A stretch of DNA of 64,000 bases from PCC-6802 sp943367755 (GTDB lineage: Bacteria > Cyanobacteriota > Cyanobacteriia > Pseudanabaenales > Pseudanabaenaceae). The stretch lies in assembly GCA_943367755.1 (NCBI GenBank), contig CALRKB020000021.1, positions 9,993 through 73,992 on the forward strand, written 5' to 3'. Positions 53,703 to 61,941 of this stretch are shown piece after piece. Position 1 is the first letter of the stretch; every line of letters starts with the position of its first letter. Under the pieces are notes generated by a model that had not been told where the DNA came from, made no database searches, and saw only the letters and a program-made list of their open reading frames with translations. Position numbers and translations under genes: made by a program.

Positions 53703-54503
53703 ATGGCCATTGAATTAGGACTGACAGGCAAAAATGCAATTGTTACGGGCGGCAGTGCCGGGATTGGATTGGCGACTGCGAAAGCTCTTTATAGCGAAGG
53801 TGTCAGCGTTGCGATCGTCGCCCGCGATTCAGCCCGATTGGAAAAAGCAGCGAACGCGATCCGCGAACTACCCAATCTAGGAAATAAAGTGCTTGCGATT
53901 AGTGCCGATCTAACGCAAAAGGAGGACATCGAGAAAGTAGTTGCCAAAACGATAGAAGCATTCGGACAGATTGACATTCTGATCAATAATGCCGGATCGG
54001 CTCGTGCTGGTGCGTTTCTCGATCTCGATGACGAGACATTCCTGGATGCCTGGAACTTGAAACTACTGGGCTATATTCGCCTGGTCAGAGCGATCGCACC
54101 GGAGCAAATCCGTCGCCAAGACGGACGGATCGTCAACATCATCGGTGGGGCAGGACGCACCCCTCGCCCTAATTTCCTCCCCGGCGGTACTACCAATGCC
54201 GCACTGATCAATTTCACGCGGGGCATTTCCAAAGAACTCGCCCCACACAACGTGCGCATTAATGCCATTTCCCCCGGTCTAACGGCAACGGAACGAGCGG
54301 AACAATTAGCACAGCAGCAGGCACAGGCTAGCAAGATTAGCGTGGAAGAGTTTAAGGTGCAGGCACTGCAAGCAATTCCACTAGGGAAGTACGTTCAACC
54401 CGAAGAAATTGCCAATCTTGCCCTATTTTTGGTATCCGATCACGCCGCTTCTATTACAGGGGCTGAAATTCTGGTTGATGGCGGCCAGACACCAGGTATT
54501 TAA
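53703..54503 (+). CDS. SDR family protein lacking the Ser-Tyr-Lys triad
   Basis: A 266-residue SDR fold with TGGSAGIGLATA, NNAGSAR and a C-terminal GAEILVDGG. In the catalytic region IIGGAGRTPR replaces the Ser, and GGTTNAALINFT stands where YxxxK should be, so all three catalytic residues are missing. Homologues with this pattern are usually labelled 3-oxoacyl-ACP reductase-like, but activity is doubtful. It is flanked by operators on both sides. Confidence 0.82.
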   Translation: MAIELGLTGKNAIVTGGSAGIGLATAKALYSEGVSVAIVARDSARLEKAANAIRELPNLGNKVLAISADLTQKEDIEKVVAKTIEAFGQIDILINNAGSARAGAFLDLDDETFLDAWNLKLLGYIRLVRAIAPEQIRRQDGRIVNIIGGAGRTPRPNFLPGGTTNAALINFTRGISKELAPHNVRINAISPGLTATERAEQLAQQQAQASKISVEEFKVQALQAIPLGKYVQPEEIANLALFLVSDHAASITGAEILVDGGQTPGI

Positions 54504-54518
54504 ATCGGATTTTTATAC

Positions 54519-54544
54519 TACAATATTCCTATGAGTTTATCGTA
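54519..54544. promoter_or_regulatory. 26-bp TAC-N20-GTA operator, copy 10
   Basis: Left half TACAATATT, core CCTATGAG, right half TTTATCGTA. It is 58 bp upstream of the SBP-AprAB-like operon, one of the closest placements to a start codon in the window. Confidence 0.75.
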
Positions 54545-54602
54545 ATATTAGATCGATACCTACCAGGTTGACACAGGTCTAATTGTCTACATTTAGGAGT
54601 TA

Positions 54603-55688
54603 ATGGTGTTTCCACGCTTAAAAGCATATCTGCAACCAACTGCGCTCAGGCAACTTTGGCATCGACTTCAGCATTCTTCAGCAAAAACACTGGTTCTACT
54701 ATTCGCGATCGGTTTTTGTTTGAGCCTGGTTATTTCTGCTTGCTCTCCTTCCCCCACCAATATTGCTGCACCACCCAATACCACAAATCCAACAGTGAGT
54801 GCATCTGCCAGCCCTACTATTCGTGCGACGGTCGTGCGGGTCGGTTTTCAAAAGGCGGCAACGATTCTCAGCTCCCTCAAAACCAAAGGTAGCCTGGAAA
54901 AAGCTCTACAAGCTTCAGGCTCCTCCGTAACCTGGACGGAGTTTCCAGCCGGACTGCCTTTGCTCGAAGCGATGAACGCCAATTCAATCGACATTGGTTA
55001 TACGGGAGAAGCCCCTCCTGTATTTGCTCAAGCAGGAGGAGTTCCAGTTCGCTATGTTGCCTACGATCCCTGGAGTTCCAATGCCGAGGCGATCGTTGTC
55101 CATAAGGATTCCCCCATCAAAACCGTGGCCGATCTGAAAGGTAAAAAGATTGCCGTGCAAAAGGGTTCTAATTCCCATTACCTTGCTGTCAGCGCCCTAG
55201 CATCCGCAGGGCTGACACCGAACGATGTGGAATTCGCTTTTGTGAAACCATCTGATGCCCGTGCAGCCTTTGAGAGCAAGAACGTCGATGCCTGGTCGAT
55301 TTGGGATCCTTACCTCGCCGTTATAGAGGATGCGGGGGCGCGAGTACTCGTCGATGGAAAAGGGCTAGCCCCCAATCGCGGCTACTACCTCGCATCTCAG
55401 GCCTTTATTGAAAAGAATCCCGAGGTTCTCAAGCTTATCCTAGAGGAGATTAAGAAAGAGAGCGCTTGGGCTAAGAGCAACCCCACAGAAGTGGCAAAGT
55501 TTCTCTCTCCTGCCTTAGGGATTAATGCTGCCGTATTAGAAAAAGCGGAAAAGCGACGCGACTACGATGTCCTAACGCTTACCGACGAAGTTATTACCAA
55601 ACAGCAAGAGATTGCCGATACTTTTGCGAAGCTCAAACTAATTCCTAAATCTATTAAGGTAAAAGAAGCCGTTTGGCAAGAGAAATAA
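54603..55688 (+). CDS. Sulfonate-type ABC transporter substrate-binding lipoprotein
   Basis: A 361-residue SsuA/TauA-family lipoprotein, third of its kind here. Hydrophobic core at about 29-46, lipobox ISAC with Cys47, then a Pro/Thr/Ser linker and the binding domain from about 77 (VVRVGFQKAATIL; NSIDIGYTGEAPPVFAQAGG). RBS AGGAG precedes ATG 54603. It starts the operon with the AprA/AprB-like genes and is closely preceded by an operator. Confidence 0.89.
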   Translation: MVFPRLKAYLQPTALRQLWHRLQHSSAKTLVLLFAIGFCLSLVISACSPSPTNIAAPPNTTNPTVSASASPTIRATVVRVGFQKAATILSSLKTKGSLEKALQASGSSVTWTEFPAGLPLLEAMNANSIDIGYTGEAPPVFAQAGGVPVRYVAYDPWSSNAEAIVVHKDSPIKTVADLKGKKIAVQKGSNSHYLAVSALASAGLTPNDVEFAFVKPSDARAAFESKNVDAWSIWDPYLAVIEDAGARVLVDGKGLAPNRGYYLASQAFIEKNPEVLKLILEEIKKESAWAKSNPTEVAKFLSPALGINAAVLEKAEKRRDYDVLTLTDEVITKQQEIADTFAKLKLIPKSIKVKEAVWQEK

Positions 55689-55740
55689 ATGCTTTGCTCC
55701 GCATTCTCGATTACCAACCTGCAAATATCACCATCCCCTT

Positions 55741-57462
55741 ATGACTTTCGATCCGAACGTAACTACGCAATGGCTGAAAACAGATGTGCTGGTGATCGGT
55801 GGCGGCACCGCCGGCACGATGGCAGCGATTAAAGCCAAGCAGGCAAACCCAGATGGGGATGTGCTGGTTTTGGAAAAGGCAAATATCCGACGCAGCGGCG
55901 CGATCGCGATGGGGATGGATGGTGTAAATACGGCAGTGATTCCCGGTCATTCCACACCGGAAAAGTACGTGCGGGAAGTCACGATCGCCAACGATGGCAT
56001 CGTCGATCAGAAGCCTATCCTGCAAACTGGCAAACTGGGCTACGAAACGATTCAAGAGTTGGAAAGCTGGGGCGTGAAGTTCCAGAAAGACGCTCAGGGT
56101 AACTACGACTTAAAACAGGTGCACCGCATCGGGAAATACGTTCTACCCATGCCCGAAGGAAAGGATTTAAAACCGATTCTAACGCGGCAGGTGAAACGCC
56201 ATAAAGCCAGAGTTACCAACCGCGTCATGGCGACACGGGTATTGGTACGAGAAGGACGGGCGATCGGAGCGGTAGGCTTTGACGTGCGGAGCGGAGATTT
56301 CGTAGTCATCCAGGCAAAAGCCGTCATCCTCTGCACTGGAGCCTGCGGGCGCTTGGGCTTGCCTGCTTCTGGTTATCTCTATGGTACTTACGAGAATCCT
56401 ACCAACGCGGGAGACGGTTACTCGATGGCATACCATGCCGGCGCAGAGCTATCGAATATCGAATGCTTCCAAATCAATCCGCTGATCAAAGATTATAACG
56501 GCCCCGCATGCGCCTACGTGGCAGGGCCTTTCGGTGCGTACACCACCAATGCGGAAGGACATCGCTTCATCAGTTGTGACTATTGGAGCGGTCAGATGAT
56601 GTTGGAAATCTGGAAAGAATTGAATTCTGGCAAGGGGCCAATCCAGCTCCAAATGACCCATCTCGATGAAGATACGATCGCCGAAATCGAATCGATTCTC
56701 TGGGCGAACGAGCGTCCCAGTCGCGAACGCTTCCATGCCGGACGCGGCGAAAACTATCGCACCCACGGCGTGGAAATGAATATTTCCGAAATTGGTTTGT
56801 GTAGCGGCCACAGTGCCTCTGGCGTATGGGTCAATGAAAATGCCGCAACCACGGTGCCGGGTCTCTATGCTGCAGGAGATATGGCTAGCGTGCCACACAA
56901 TTACATGATCGGTGCGTTTGTCTTTGGTCGTCTCGCCGGTGAAAGTGCGGTGGCCTACGGACGCGACTTAGAACATCTCGAACCCGATGCCGATGCGCTG
57001 GCAGCAGAGAAACAGCGGCTTTACGCTCCCTTAAGTCGTCCCGATGGCATTCCCCACACACAGGTGGAGTATAAGTTGCGCCGCCTGGTGAACGATTATC
57101 TACAACCGCCAAAGGTCACGAACAAAATGGAAATTGGCCTGCGCCATTTTGCGGGCTATCAGGCCACCCTGGACGAGATGGGGGCGCGCGATCCCCATGA
57201 ACTGATGCGGTGCATGGAAGTTCACTTTATTCGCGACTGTGCCGAGATGGCAGCGCGGGCTTCGCTCTATCGCAAGGAAAGCCGCTGGGGTCTGTATCAC
57301 TATCGCGTCGATTATCCCGAACGGAACGACGATGAATGGTTTTGCCACGTCCATTTAAAGAAAGATGTGTCGGGAGATATGGTGCTATTTAAACGCGCTG
57401 TAGCGCCCTATGCGATCGATGTGGATTTGCAGACCGAGCTTTACGATGTTGCAATACGTTGA
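55741..57462 (+). CDS. AprA-like FAD-binding flavoprotein (APS reductase alpha family)
   Basis: A 573-residue flavoprotein nearer to adenylylsulfate reductase alpha than its paralogue at 25012. Features are VIGGGTAGTMAAIKAKQ with the FAD Gly motif, EKANIRRSGAIAMGMDGVN, NAGDGYSMAYHAGAELSNIE, GLYAAGDMASVPHNYMIGAF and the C-terminal ESRWGLYHYRVDYPERNDDE. It is followed 22 bp later by an AprB-like ferredoxin. It could oxidise or reduce a sulfur compound, or use another substrate such as a sulfonated acid. The link to organosulfur rests on the SBP directly upstream. Confidence 0.85.
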   Translation: MTFDPNVTTQWLKTDVLVIGGGTAGTMAAIKAKQANPDGDVLVLEKANIRRSGAIAMGMDGVNTAVIPGHSTPEKYVREVTIANDGIVDQKPILQTGKLGYETIQELESWGVKFQKDAQGNYDLKQVHRIGKYVLPMPEGKDLKPILTRQVKRHKARVTNRVMATRVLVREGRAIGAVGFDVRSGDFVVIQAKAVILCTGACGRLGLPASGYLYGTYENPTNAGDGYSMAYHAGAELSNIECFQINPLIKDYNGPACAYVAGPFGAYTTNAEGHRFISCDYWSGQMMLEIWKELNSGKGPIQLQMTHLDEDTIAEIESILWANERPSRERFHAGRGENYRTHGVEMNISEIGLCSGHSASGVWVNENAATTVPGLYAAGDMASVPHNYMIGAFVFGRLAGESAVAYGRDLEHLEPDADALAAEKQRLYAPLSRPDGIPHTQVEYKLRRLVNDYLQPPKVTNKMEIGLRHFAGYQATLDEMGARDPHELMRCMEVHFIRDCAEMAARASLYRKESRWGLYHYRVDYPERNDDEWFCHVHLKKDVSGDMVLFKRAVAPYAIDVDLQTELYDVAIR

Positions 57463-57484
57463 GAAAATTTAGGAGAATCTTGTT

Positions 57485-57712
57485 ATGGCTTTAATCAATC
57501 AGCGTGTAGATGTTCCCGTAGTCGTGGATGAATCCAAATGTATTGAGAAATGTACGGCTTGTATTGAAGTGTGTCCGTTGGACGTGCTGGCAAAGAATAT
57601 CCAGACGGGCAAGGCATACATGAAATACGACGAATGCTGGTTTTGCCTGCCCTGTGAAAAGGAATGCCCGACCAATGCCATTACCGTAAAGATTCCATTT
57701 TTGCTGAGGTAG
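57485..57712 (+). CDS. AprB-like 2x[4Fe-4S] ferredoxin
   Basis: A 75-residue ferredoxin. The first cluster motif is unusual: Cys19-x3-Cys23-x2-Cys26-x3-Cys30 (CIEKCTACIEVCP); the second is Cys51, 54, 57, 61 (CWFCLPCEKECP), very like AprB (CWECYSCVKMCP type). It should be the electron partner of the flavoprotein 22 bp upstream. AGGAG precedes the ATG. The stop is followed within 5 bp by the HEAT-repeat gene. Confidence 0.87.
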   Translation: MALINQRVDVPVVVDESKCIEKCTACIEVCPLDVLAKNIQTGKAYMKYDECWFCLPCEKECPTNAITVKIPFLLR

Positions 57713-57717
57713 GAGAC

Positions 57718-58701
57718 ATGTCTGTTGAAATTGACGGCGAACTCGATCGCTGGTTGGATTTACTGCGATCGCCCGATGTCAGCGATCGCCTGGTTGCGAT
57801 CAAATCCCTCCAGCATCTCGGCGAAGAATCTGCACTCGAACCGTTGATTCGCGCCCTGCAAGATGAGAGCGCCGCCGTGCAAAAACTGGCGATCACCGCA
57901 CTGTGGGAATTGGCAGACCCTGCCGCCGTTCCTGCCTTGATTTCATGCCTTACCTCCTCCGATCCGGATGTTCGAGCAGAAGCGCGATCAGCTCTGGACG
58001 AACTCATTTCTAGCGAACACCTGTTGCCCTTACTGGATGCCCTGCAACGCGATGATGTAAATTTGCAACTCAGCATTTTAGTATTGCTGCGCAAGATTCA
58101 CGACGTGCAGGCTTTGCCCTATATTCTGCCGTTCTTCCAATCCATCCATCCCAACCTGCGCGAAGCGGCTGTTACGACACTGCGCTATCTCAATCAGGTC
58201 GATCGCTGTCCGTCCGTTCTCCCTTTGATTGACGATCCCGCTGAAACCGTGCGGCGGGAGGTGGTTCTTACGCTAGGGCATCTGACAGATAAAGGCATTA
58301 TTCCCCTTCTCAGTCAGGCACTCCTGCAGGACTCCGATTGGCAGGTGCGCCGCAATGCCGCCAAAGCGATCGCGATCCATGCCTCTCCAGACGCAGTGCT
58401 TTCTCTAGATCGCGCCCTTACTGACGCACACTGGCAGGTACGCAAGTCTGCCATACAAGCACTCCAGCAAACTCCCGATGATCGCACCTTGCCTAACCTG
58501 ATTCAGTCTCTCACCGATGAAGTTTCCGACGTGCGTAAGGAAGCAGCGATCGCCCTCGGCGAACTCGGCAACCCCCAAGCCATACAAGCACTCCAACAAG
58601 CGCTGGACGATCCCGATCGAGAAGTCAGCATTCGCGCCGAACGAGCGCTTCGGAAGATCCAGAAGACCTCTCTGGAGAAAGCTCCTGAAGCACAGTCTTA
58701 G
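57718..58701 (+). CDS. HEAT-repeat protein
   Basis: A 327-residue alpha-solenoid of about ten HEAT/PBS-lyase-type repeats (VSDRLVAIKSLQHLGEESALEPL; WQVRKSAIQALQQTPDDRTLPNL). AGGAG fixes the ATG at 57718. It is the last gene of the SBP-AprA-AprB operon, so it may scaffold or mature the flavoprotein-ferredoxin complex, as other HEAT proteins do for iron-sulfur enzymes or phycobiliproteins (inference). A 17-bp direct DNA repeat (near 58451 and 58578) marks two recent repeat units. Confidence 0.85.
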   Translation: MSVEIDGELDRWLDLLRSPDVSDRLVAIKSLQHLGEESALEPLIRALQDESAAVQKLAITALWELADPAAVPALISCLTSSDPDVRAEARSALDELISSEHLLPLLDALQRDDVNLQLSILVLLRKIHDVQALPYILPFFQSIHPNLREAAVTTLRYLNQVDRCPSVLPLIDDPAETVRREVVLTLGHLTDKGIIPLLSQALLQDSDWQVRRNAAKAIAIHASPDAVLSLDRALTDAHWQVRKSAIQALQQTPDDRTLPNLIQSLTDEVSDVRKEAAIALGELGNPQAIQALQQALDDPDREVSIRAERALRKIQKTSLEKAPEAQS

Positions 58702-58735
58702 GTCACAACATGGCAATACATCTCACCGAAAAACA

Positions 58736-59827
58736 TTAGCAGACAGCCGCACTTTGAGATGTCAAGCAATCGGAGCACCGCCCTTGCTTATAAAAATCGA
58801 CAACCAAATGGTTCAATTCTTCCATATCAATCAAGAAAGCATCATGACCGTGCAACGAATTGAGATAGCAAAGCTGGGAATTAGGAATTGATGCTGCCAG
58901 TTCCTCCTGCTCTTCAGGTGGATAGAGAACGTCGGAAGCGATCGCCACAATCAATGCAGGTTGTTTGATACAGTTCAAAACAGTGGCATAGTCGCCGCGA
59001 TCCCTGGCAAGATCGTGGCTATCCATTGCTTTCGTAAGCGTTATGTAGGTATTCGGATCGAACCGCTCCACTAATTTCTCGCCCTGGCGTTGTAGGTAAC
59101 TAACAATACCAAACTTACCTCTATCATCCTCATTTCTCCCAAATCGCTGCTCGAAGCTGGCGCGGCTGCGATAGGTACACATTGCCGTCATGCGTGCTGC
59201 TGCTAGTCCTGCCACGGGCATCCGGTCGTCGGTATAGTAACCGCTCCGCCAGTGGGGATCGGCATAAATTGCCTGTCGCTGTGCTTCGCTCAAACCAATA
59301 CACCAGGCAGAGTGCTTGCCCGAAACTGCAATAGGAGCGATCGCTTCTACTAAGTCCGGATACATCAGCGCCCATTCTAAAACCTGCATGCCCCCCAGCG
59401 AACCACCGATTGCTAACTTTAATTTTTGAATTCCCAACTTGCTCGCTAGAGCTGCCTGGGCGCGTACCATGTCACGCACGGTAACAACAGGAAACTCGGG
59501 TCCGTAAGATCTGCCCGTTTGGGAATTGAAGGCAGTAGGCCCAGTTGTGCCGTAGCAACTTCCCAGAACATTTGCACATACAATGAAATCAATATCGGGG
59601 TCAAATGCTCTGCCAACACCGAATAGCGGTTCCCACCACACATCCGCATCTGCCCATCCCGTCAGCGCGTGACAAATTAATATGGCATTATCCCCTGATG
59701 GAGCCAGTTTTCCCCAAGTACGAAACGCCACCTGCACCGTCTCCAGAACTGAACCTGACTCCAGGTATAGAGGTTGGGGTAGCTCGTAAAAGCGAGTATC
59801 GGGTGAAATCAGATGTTGGTATTTCAT
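58736..59827 (-). CDS. metX: Homoserine O-acetyltransferase
   Basis: A 363-residue alpha/beta hydrolase-fold acyltransferase that acetylates homoserine for methionine synthesis. Nucleophile Ser in AIGGSLGGMQVLEW, Asp in SDVLYPPEEQ and His in HGHDAFLID form the triad. ATG 59827. It is downstream of metY on the same strand (53-bp gap), so the two make O-acetylhomoserine and then homocysteine with sulfide. A plus-strand HEAT gene converges on it. Confidence 0.9.
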   Translation of the reverse strand: MKYQHLISPDTRFYELPQPLYLESGSVLETVQVAFRTWGKLAPSGDNAILICHALTGWADADVWWEPLFGVGRAFDPDIDFIVCANVLGSCYGTTGPTAFNSQTGRSYGPEFPVVTVRDMVRAQAALASKLGIQKLKLAIGGSLGGMQVLEWALMYPDLVEAIAPIAVSGKHSAWCIGLSEAQRQAIYADPHWRSGYYTDDRMPVAGLAAARMTAMCTYRSRASFEQRFGRNEDDRGKFGIVSYLQRQGEKLVERFDPNTYITLTKAMDSHDLARDRGDYATVLNCIKQPALIVAIASDVLYPPEEQEELAASIPNSQLCYLNSLHGHDAFLIDMEELNHLVVDFYKQGRCSDCLTSQSAAVC

Positions 59828-59880
59828 TGTCGATGCATTTATATCAATGCACTTGTAAAGAGGGAACCGATCGCGTGTAA

Positions 59881-61176
59881 CTATGTTTCAAACGCTTGTG
59901 CGAAATCAGCCTTGATATCATCGATATGTTCGATACCCACCGAAACACGAACCTGATCGGGGGTTACCCCTGCCGATTTTTGTTCTGCCTCTGCGAGCTG
60001 CTGGTGGGTTGTAGAGGCAGGATGGATAACCAGAGTTTTGGCATCCCCAACGTTTGCTAAGTGACTGGCTAGTTTGACGCGGTTGATAAAGGCGCGACCT
60101 GAGGCCAATCCACCTTTGATGCCAAAATTGAGCACGCCCCCAAAGCCATGCCTGAGATACTTCTTCGCGCGTTCGTGGTAGGGATGATCTACCAAACCTG
60201 GATAGCTCACCCATGCCACTTGAGGTTGCTGGCGCAGCCAGAGAGCTAGTTCGAGCGCATTGTCAACATGGCGCTGCACTCTTAACGAGAGCGTTTCCAA
60301 TCCCTGCAACAAAAGAAAAGCATTAAAGGGACTGAGACAGGGGCCTAAATCTCGCAACCCTTCTACCCTGGCACGAATGATGAAAGCAATATTGCCAAAG
60401 GTGCTTCTAGGACCAAATGTTTCGTAGAAGTTCAAGCCGTGATAGCCTGGTGCGGGTTCGGTAAAGACGGGGAAATTCCCATTACCCCAATCAAACTTGC
60501 CTGCATCAACGATTACACCACCGATGGAGTTACCATGTCCGCCAATCCATTTTGTAGCGGATTGCACGACAATATCAGCACCATGCTCGATGGGACGACA
60601 GAGATAACCCGCACAGCCAAAGGTATTGTCGACAATTAATGGAATGCCGCGATCGCGCGCGATATAGCTGAGGGCAGCAAAGTCAGGGATATTAAACTGG
60701 GGATTGCCAATGGTTTCCACAAAGAGAGCCTTGGTATTTTTGTCGATCGCCTGCCTAAAGTCCTCCGCATTATCTCCATCCACAAACTTCACATTAATGC
60801 CTAAGCGAGGCAGTGTTACTTTGAACTGATTATAGCTACCGCCATACAGAAAGCTGGTGGAAACAATATTATCTCCTGCCTGAGCGATGTTGGCGATCGC
60901 GAGCAACTGGGCTGCTTGACCGCTAGATGTCGCTAACGCTGCCACTCCCCCTTCCAGGGCTGCCACGCGTTGCTCGAAGACATCGGTGGTAGGATTCATA
61001 ATACGGGTATAGATGTTACCAAACTCTTGCAGGGCAAACAGTCTGGCTCCATGTTCAGCATCATCAAATACGTAGGATGTAGTCTGGTAGATTGGTACAG
61101 CACGGGCATGAGTAACAGGATCGGGGGACTGGCCCGCATGGATTTGCAGAGTTTCAAAGCGATGGTTTGACGTCAT
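59881..61176 (-). CDS. metY: O-acetylhomoserine sulfhydrylase
   Basis: A 431-residue PLP-dependent enzyme of the Cys/Met metabolism family. Schiff-base Lys in QSATKWIGGHGNSIGG, PLP-binding TSSGQAAQLL and TTHQQLAE are typical of MetY. It makes homocysteine from O-acetylhomoserine and sulfide. It lies upstream of metX. Its long leader (61177-61600) contains a terminator-like structure and an operator, suggesting control by both a DNA-binding regulator and RNA. Confidence 0.9.
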   Translation of the reverse strand: MTSNHRFETLQIHAGQSPDPVTHARAVPIYQTTSYVFDDAEHGARLFALQEFGNIYTRIMNPTTDVFEQRVAALEGGVAALATSSGQAAQLLAIANIAQAGDNIVSTSFLYGGSYNQFKVTLPRLGINVKFVDGDNAEDFRQAIDKNTKALFVETIGNPQFNIPDFAALSYIARDRGIPLIVDNTFGCAGYLCRPIEHGADIVVQSATKWIGGHGNSIGGVIVDAGKFDWGNGNFPVFTEPAPGYHGLNFYETFGPRSTFGNIAFIIRARVEGLRDLGPCLSPFNAFLLLQGLETLSLRVQRHVDNALELALWLRQQPQVAWVSYPGLVDHPYHERAKKYLRHGFGGVLNFGIKGGLASGRAFINRVKLASHLANVGDAKTLVIHPASTTHQQLAEAEQKSAGVTPDQVRVSVGIEHIDDIKADFAQAFET

Positions 61177-61463
61177 TTTCTTCTTTTGAATGTATCTTTA
61201 TGCTTAAACTTTCGGACTTTCACTGATTTCCAAATACCGCAAGCACCCCAGCCCAACTCATGCATATACTTCGACTTACGAAACCTTCTGCCAAGCTATT
61301 CTCTTCTCATAAGTCACTAGCTCCTTCCCAGGATGGTGCAAAGGCTGGCAAAACTAAACGACATACGCTCAATCCCTGCTGAGGTTGTTGAATCTGTTGT
61401 TTAGGGCCAAGAGTAAGTCGTGTCATTTTCCAAGAGAGTCTCCATAGTCAAATTCTGCTGCAA

Positions 61464-61528
61464 AGAAAAACCCCCGTTTAGGTTCTGGCAACCTCTTAAT
61501 CAAAGAGAGGGTCTAGGCACGAGGGTTT
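61464..61528 (-). promoter_or_regulatory. Structured RNA/attenuator candidate upstream of metY
   Basis: Read on the minus strand: a 10-bp closing stem (AAACCCTCGT pairs with ACGGGGGTTT, one G-U) encloses about 41 nt and ends in TTTTT, a terminator form. Inside, CCTCT/AGAGG and AGGTT/AACCT are alternative, overlapping hairpins. It lies about 290 nt before the metY start. No other minus-strand gene lies upstream until 62.9 kb, so it is either a metY leader attenuator/riboswitch or a separate small RNA. Confidence 0.6.
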
Positions 61529-61603
61529 CATATACTTCTACTTCGCAAAGTTATCGAGGTATAAAGGATTATCCTACAACTTCAAGGAATAGTAAGTATA
61601 AAG

Positions 61604-61629
61604 TACAACAATTCGACCGGAAAACTGTA
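61604..61629. promoter_or_regulatory. 26-bp TAC-N20-GTA operator, copy 11
   Basis: Left half TACAACAAT, core TCGACCGG, right half AAAACTGTA, followed by GATT. It lies just upstream of the metY leader structure. Confidence 0.6.
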
Positions 61630-61696
61630 GATTCAGGTAGAGATCTTTAATTTAAATTGTTGCTTCCTGTAAATTTTTCATTTAGCTTTGCTCCTT

Positions 61697-61752
61697 ACTT
61701 AATAGTTACTAGATATTTACTAGCACTTAATAGTTACTAGATATTTACTAGC
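61697..61752. repeat. 28-bp perfect tandem duplication
   Basis: Two identical copies (61697-61724 and 61725-61752), each beginning ACTTAATAGTTACTAG, in the metY-cysE spacer. Each unit has an internal near-repeat TTACTAG. Confidence 0.85.
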
Positions 61753-61817
61753 AAACTGTCTGGGTCGCAGCCAACCCTTATCTCCATCGCAACTTTAAAG
61801 CTCAAATTTCAATATAC

Positions 61818-61843
61818 TACGGTAAATTGCTCGGTATTGTGTA
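61818..61843. promoter_or_regulatory. 26-bp TAC-N20-GTA operator, copy 12
   Basis: Left half TACGGTAAA, core TTGCTCGG, right half TATTGTGTA. It lies 98 bp upstream of cysE. Confidence 0.6.
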
Positions 61844-61941
61844 TTATAATGCATCTTAATTTATTTTATAGAGGTTATCTTTAAAAAAGAGAAAAACTTG
61901 AAGATCTAGAACGATCCACCAAATAAGAGAAAGACACTCTA

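Larger units (their letters stand above)
61177..61941. other. 765-bp divergent spacer between metY and cysE
   Basis: Holds a minus-strand terminator-like RNA element (61464-61528), operators 11 and 12, a 28-bp tandem duplication and a possible 39-codon frame on the minus strand (61307-61426) that I do not recognise. Confidence 0.6.

Noticed and set aside
61307..61426. 39-codon upstream frame on the minus strand before metY as a leader peptide
   Set aside because: It has only its start Met and a single Cys, no run of control codons and no clear RBS. It is probably chance.
61177..61530. SAM-I (S-box) riboswitch upstream of metY
   Set aside because: I looked for the conserved S-box core and did not find it; only a branched terminator-like structure is visible, so I do not name a class.
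61420..61650. 76-codon plus-strand frame in the metY-cysE spacer
   Set aside because: It overlaps the terminator-like structure and an operator and has no protein features.
61697..61752. CRISPR-like repeats
   Set aside because: Only two units, directly adjacent with no spacers, and no cas genes in the window.
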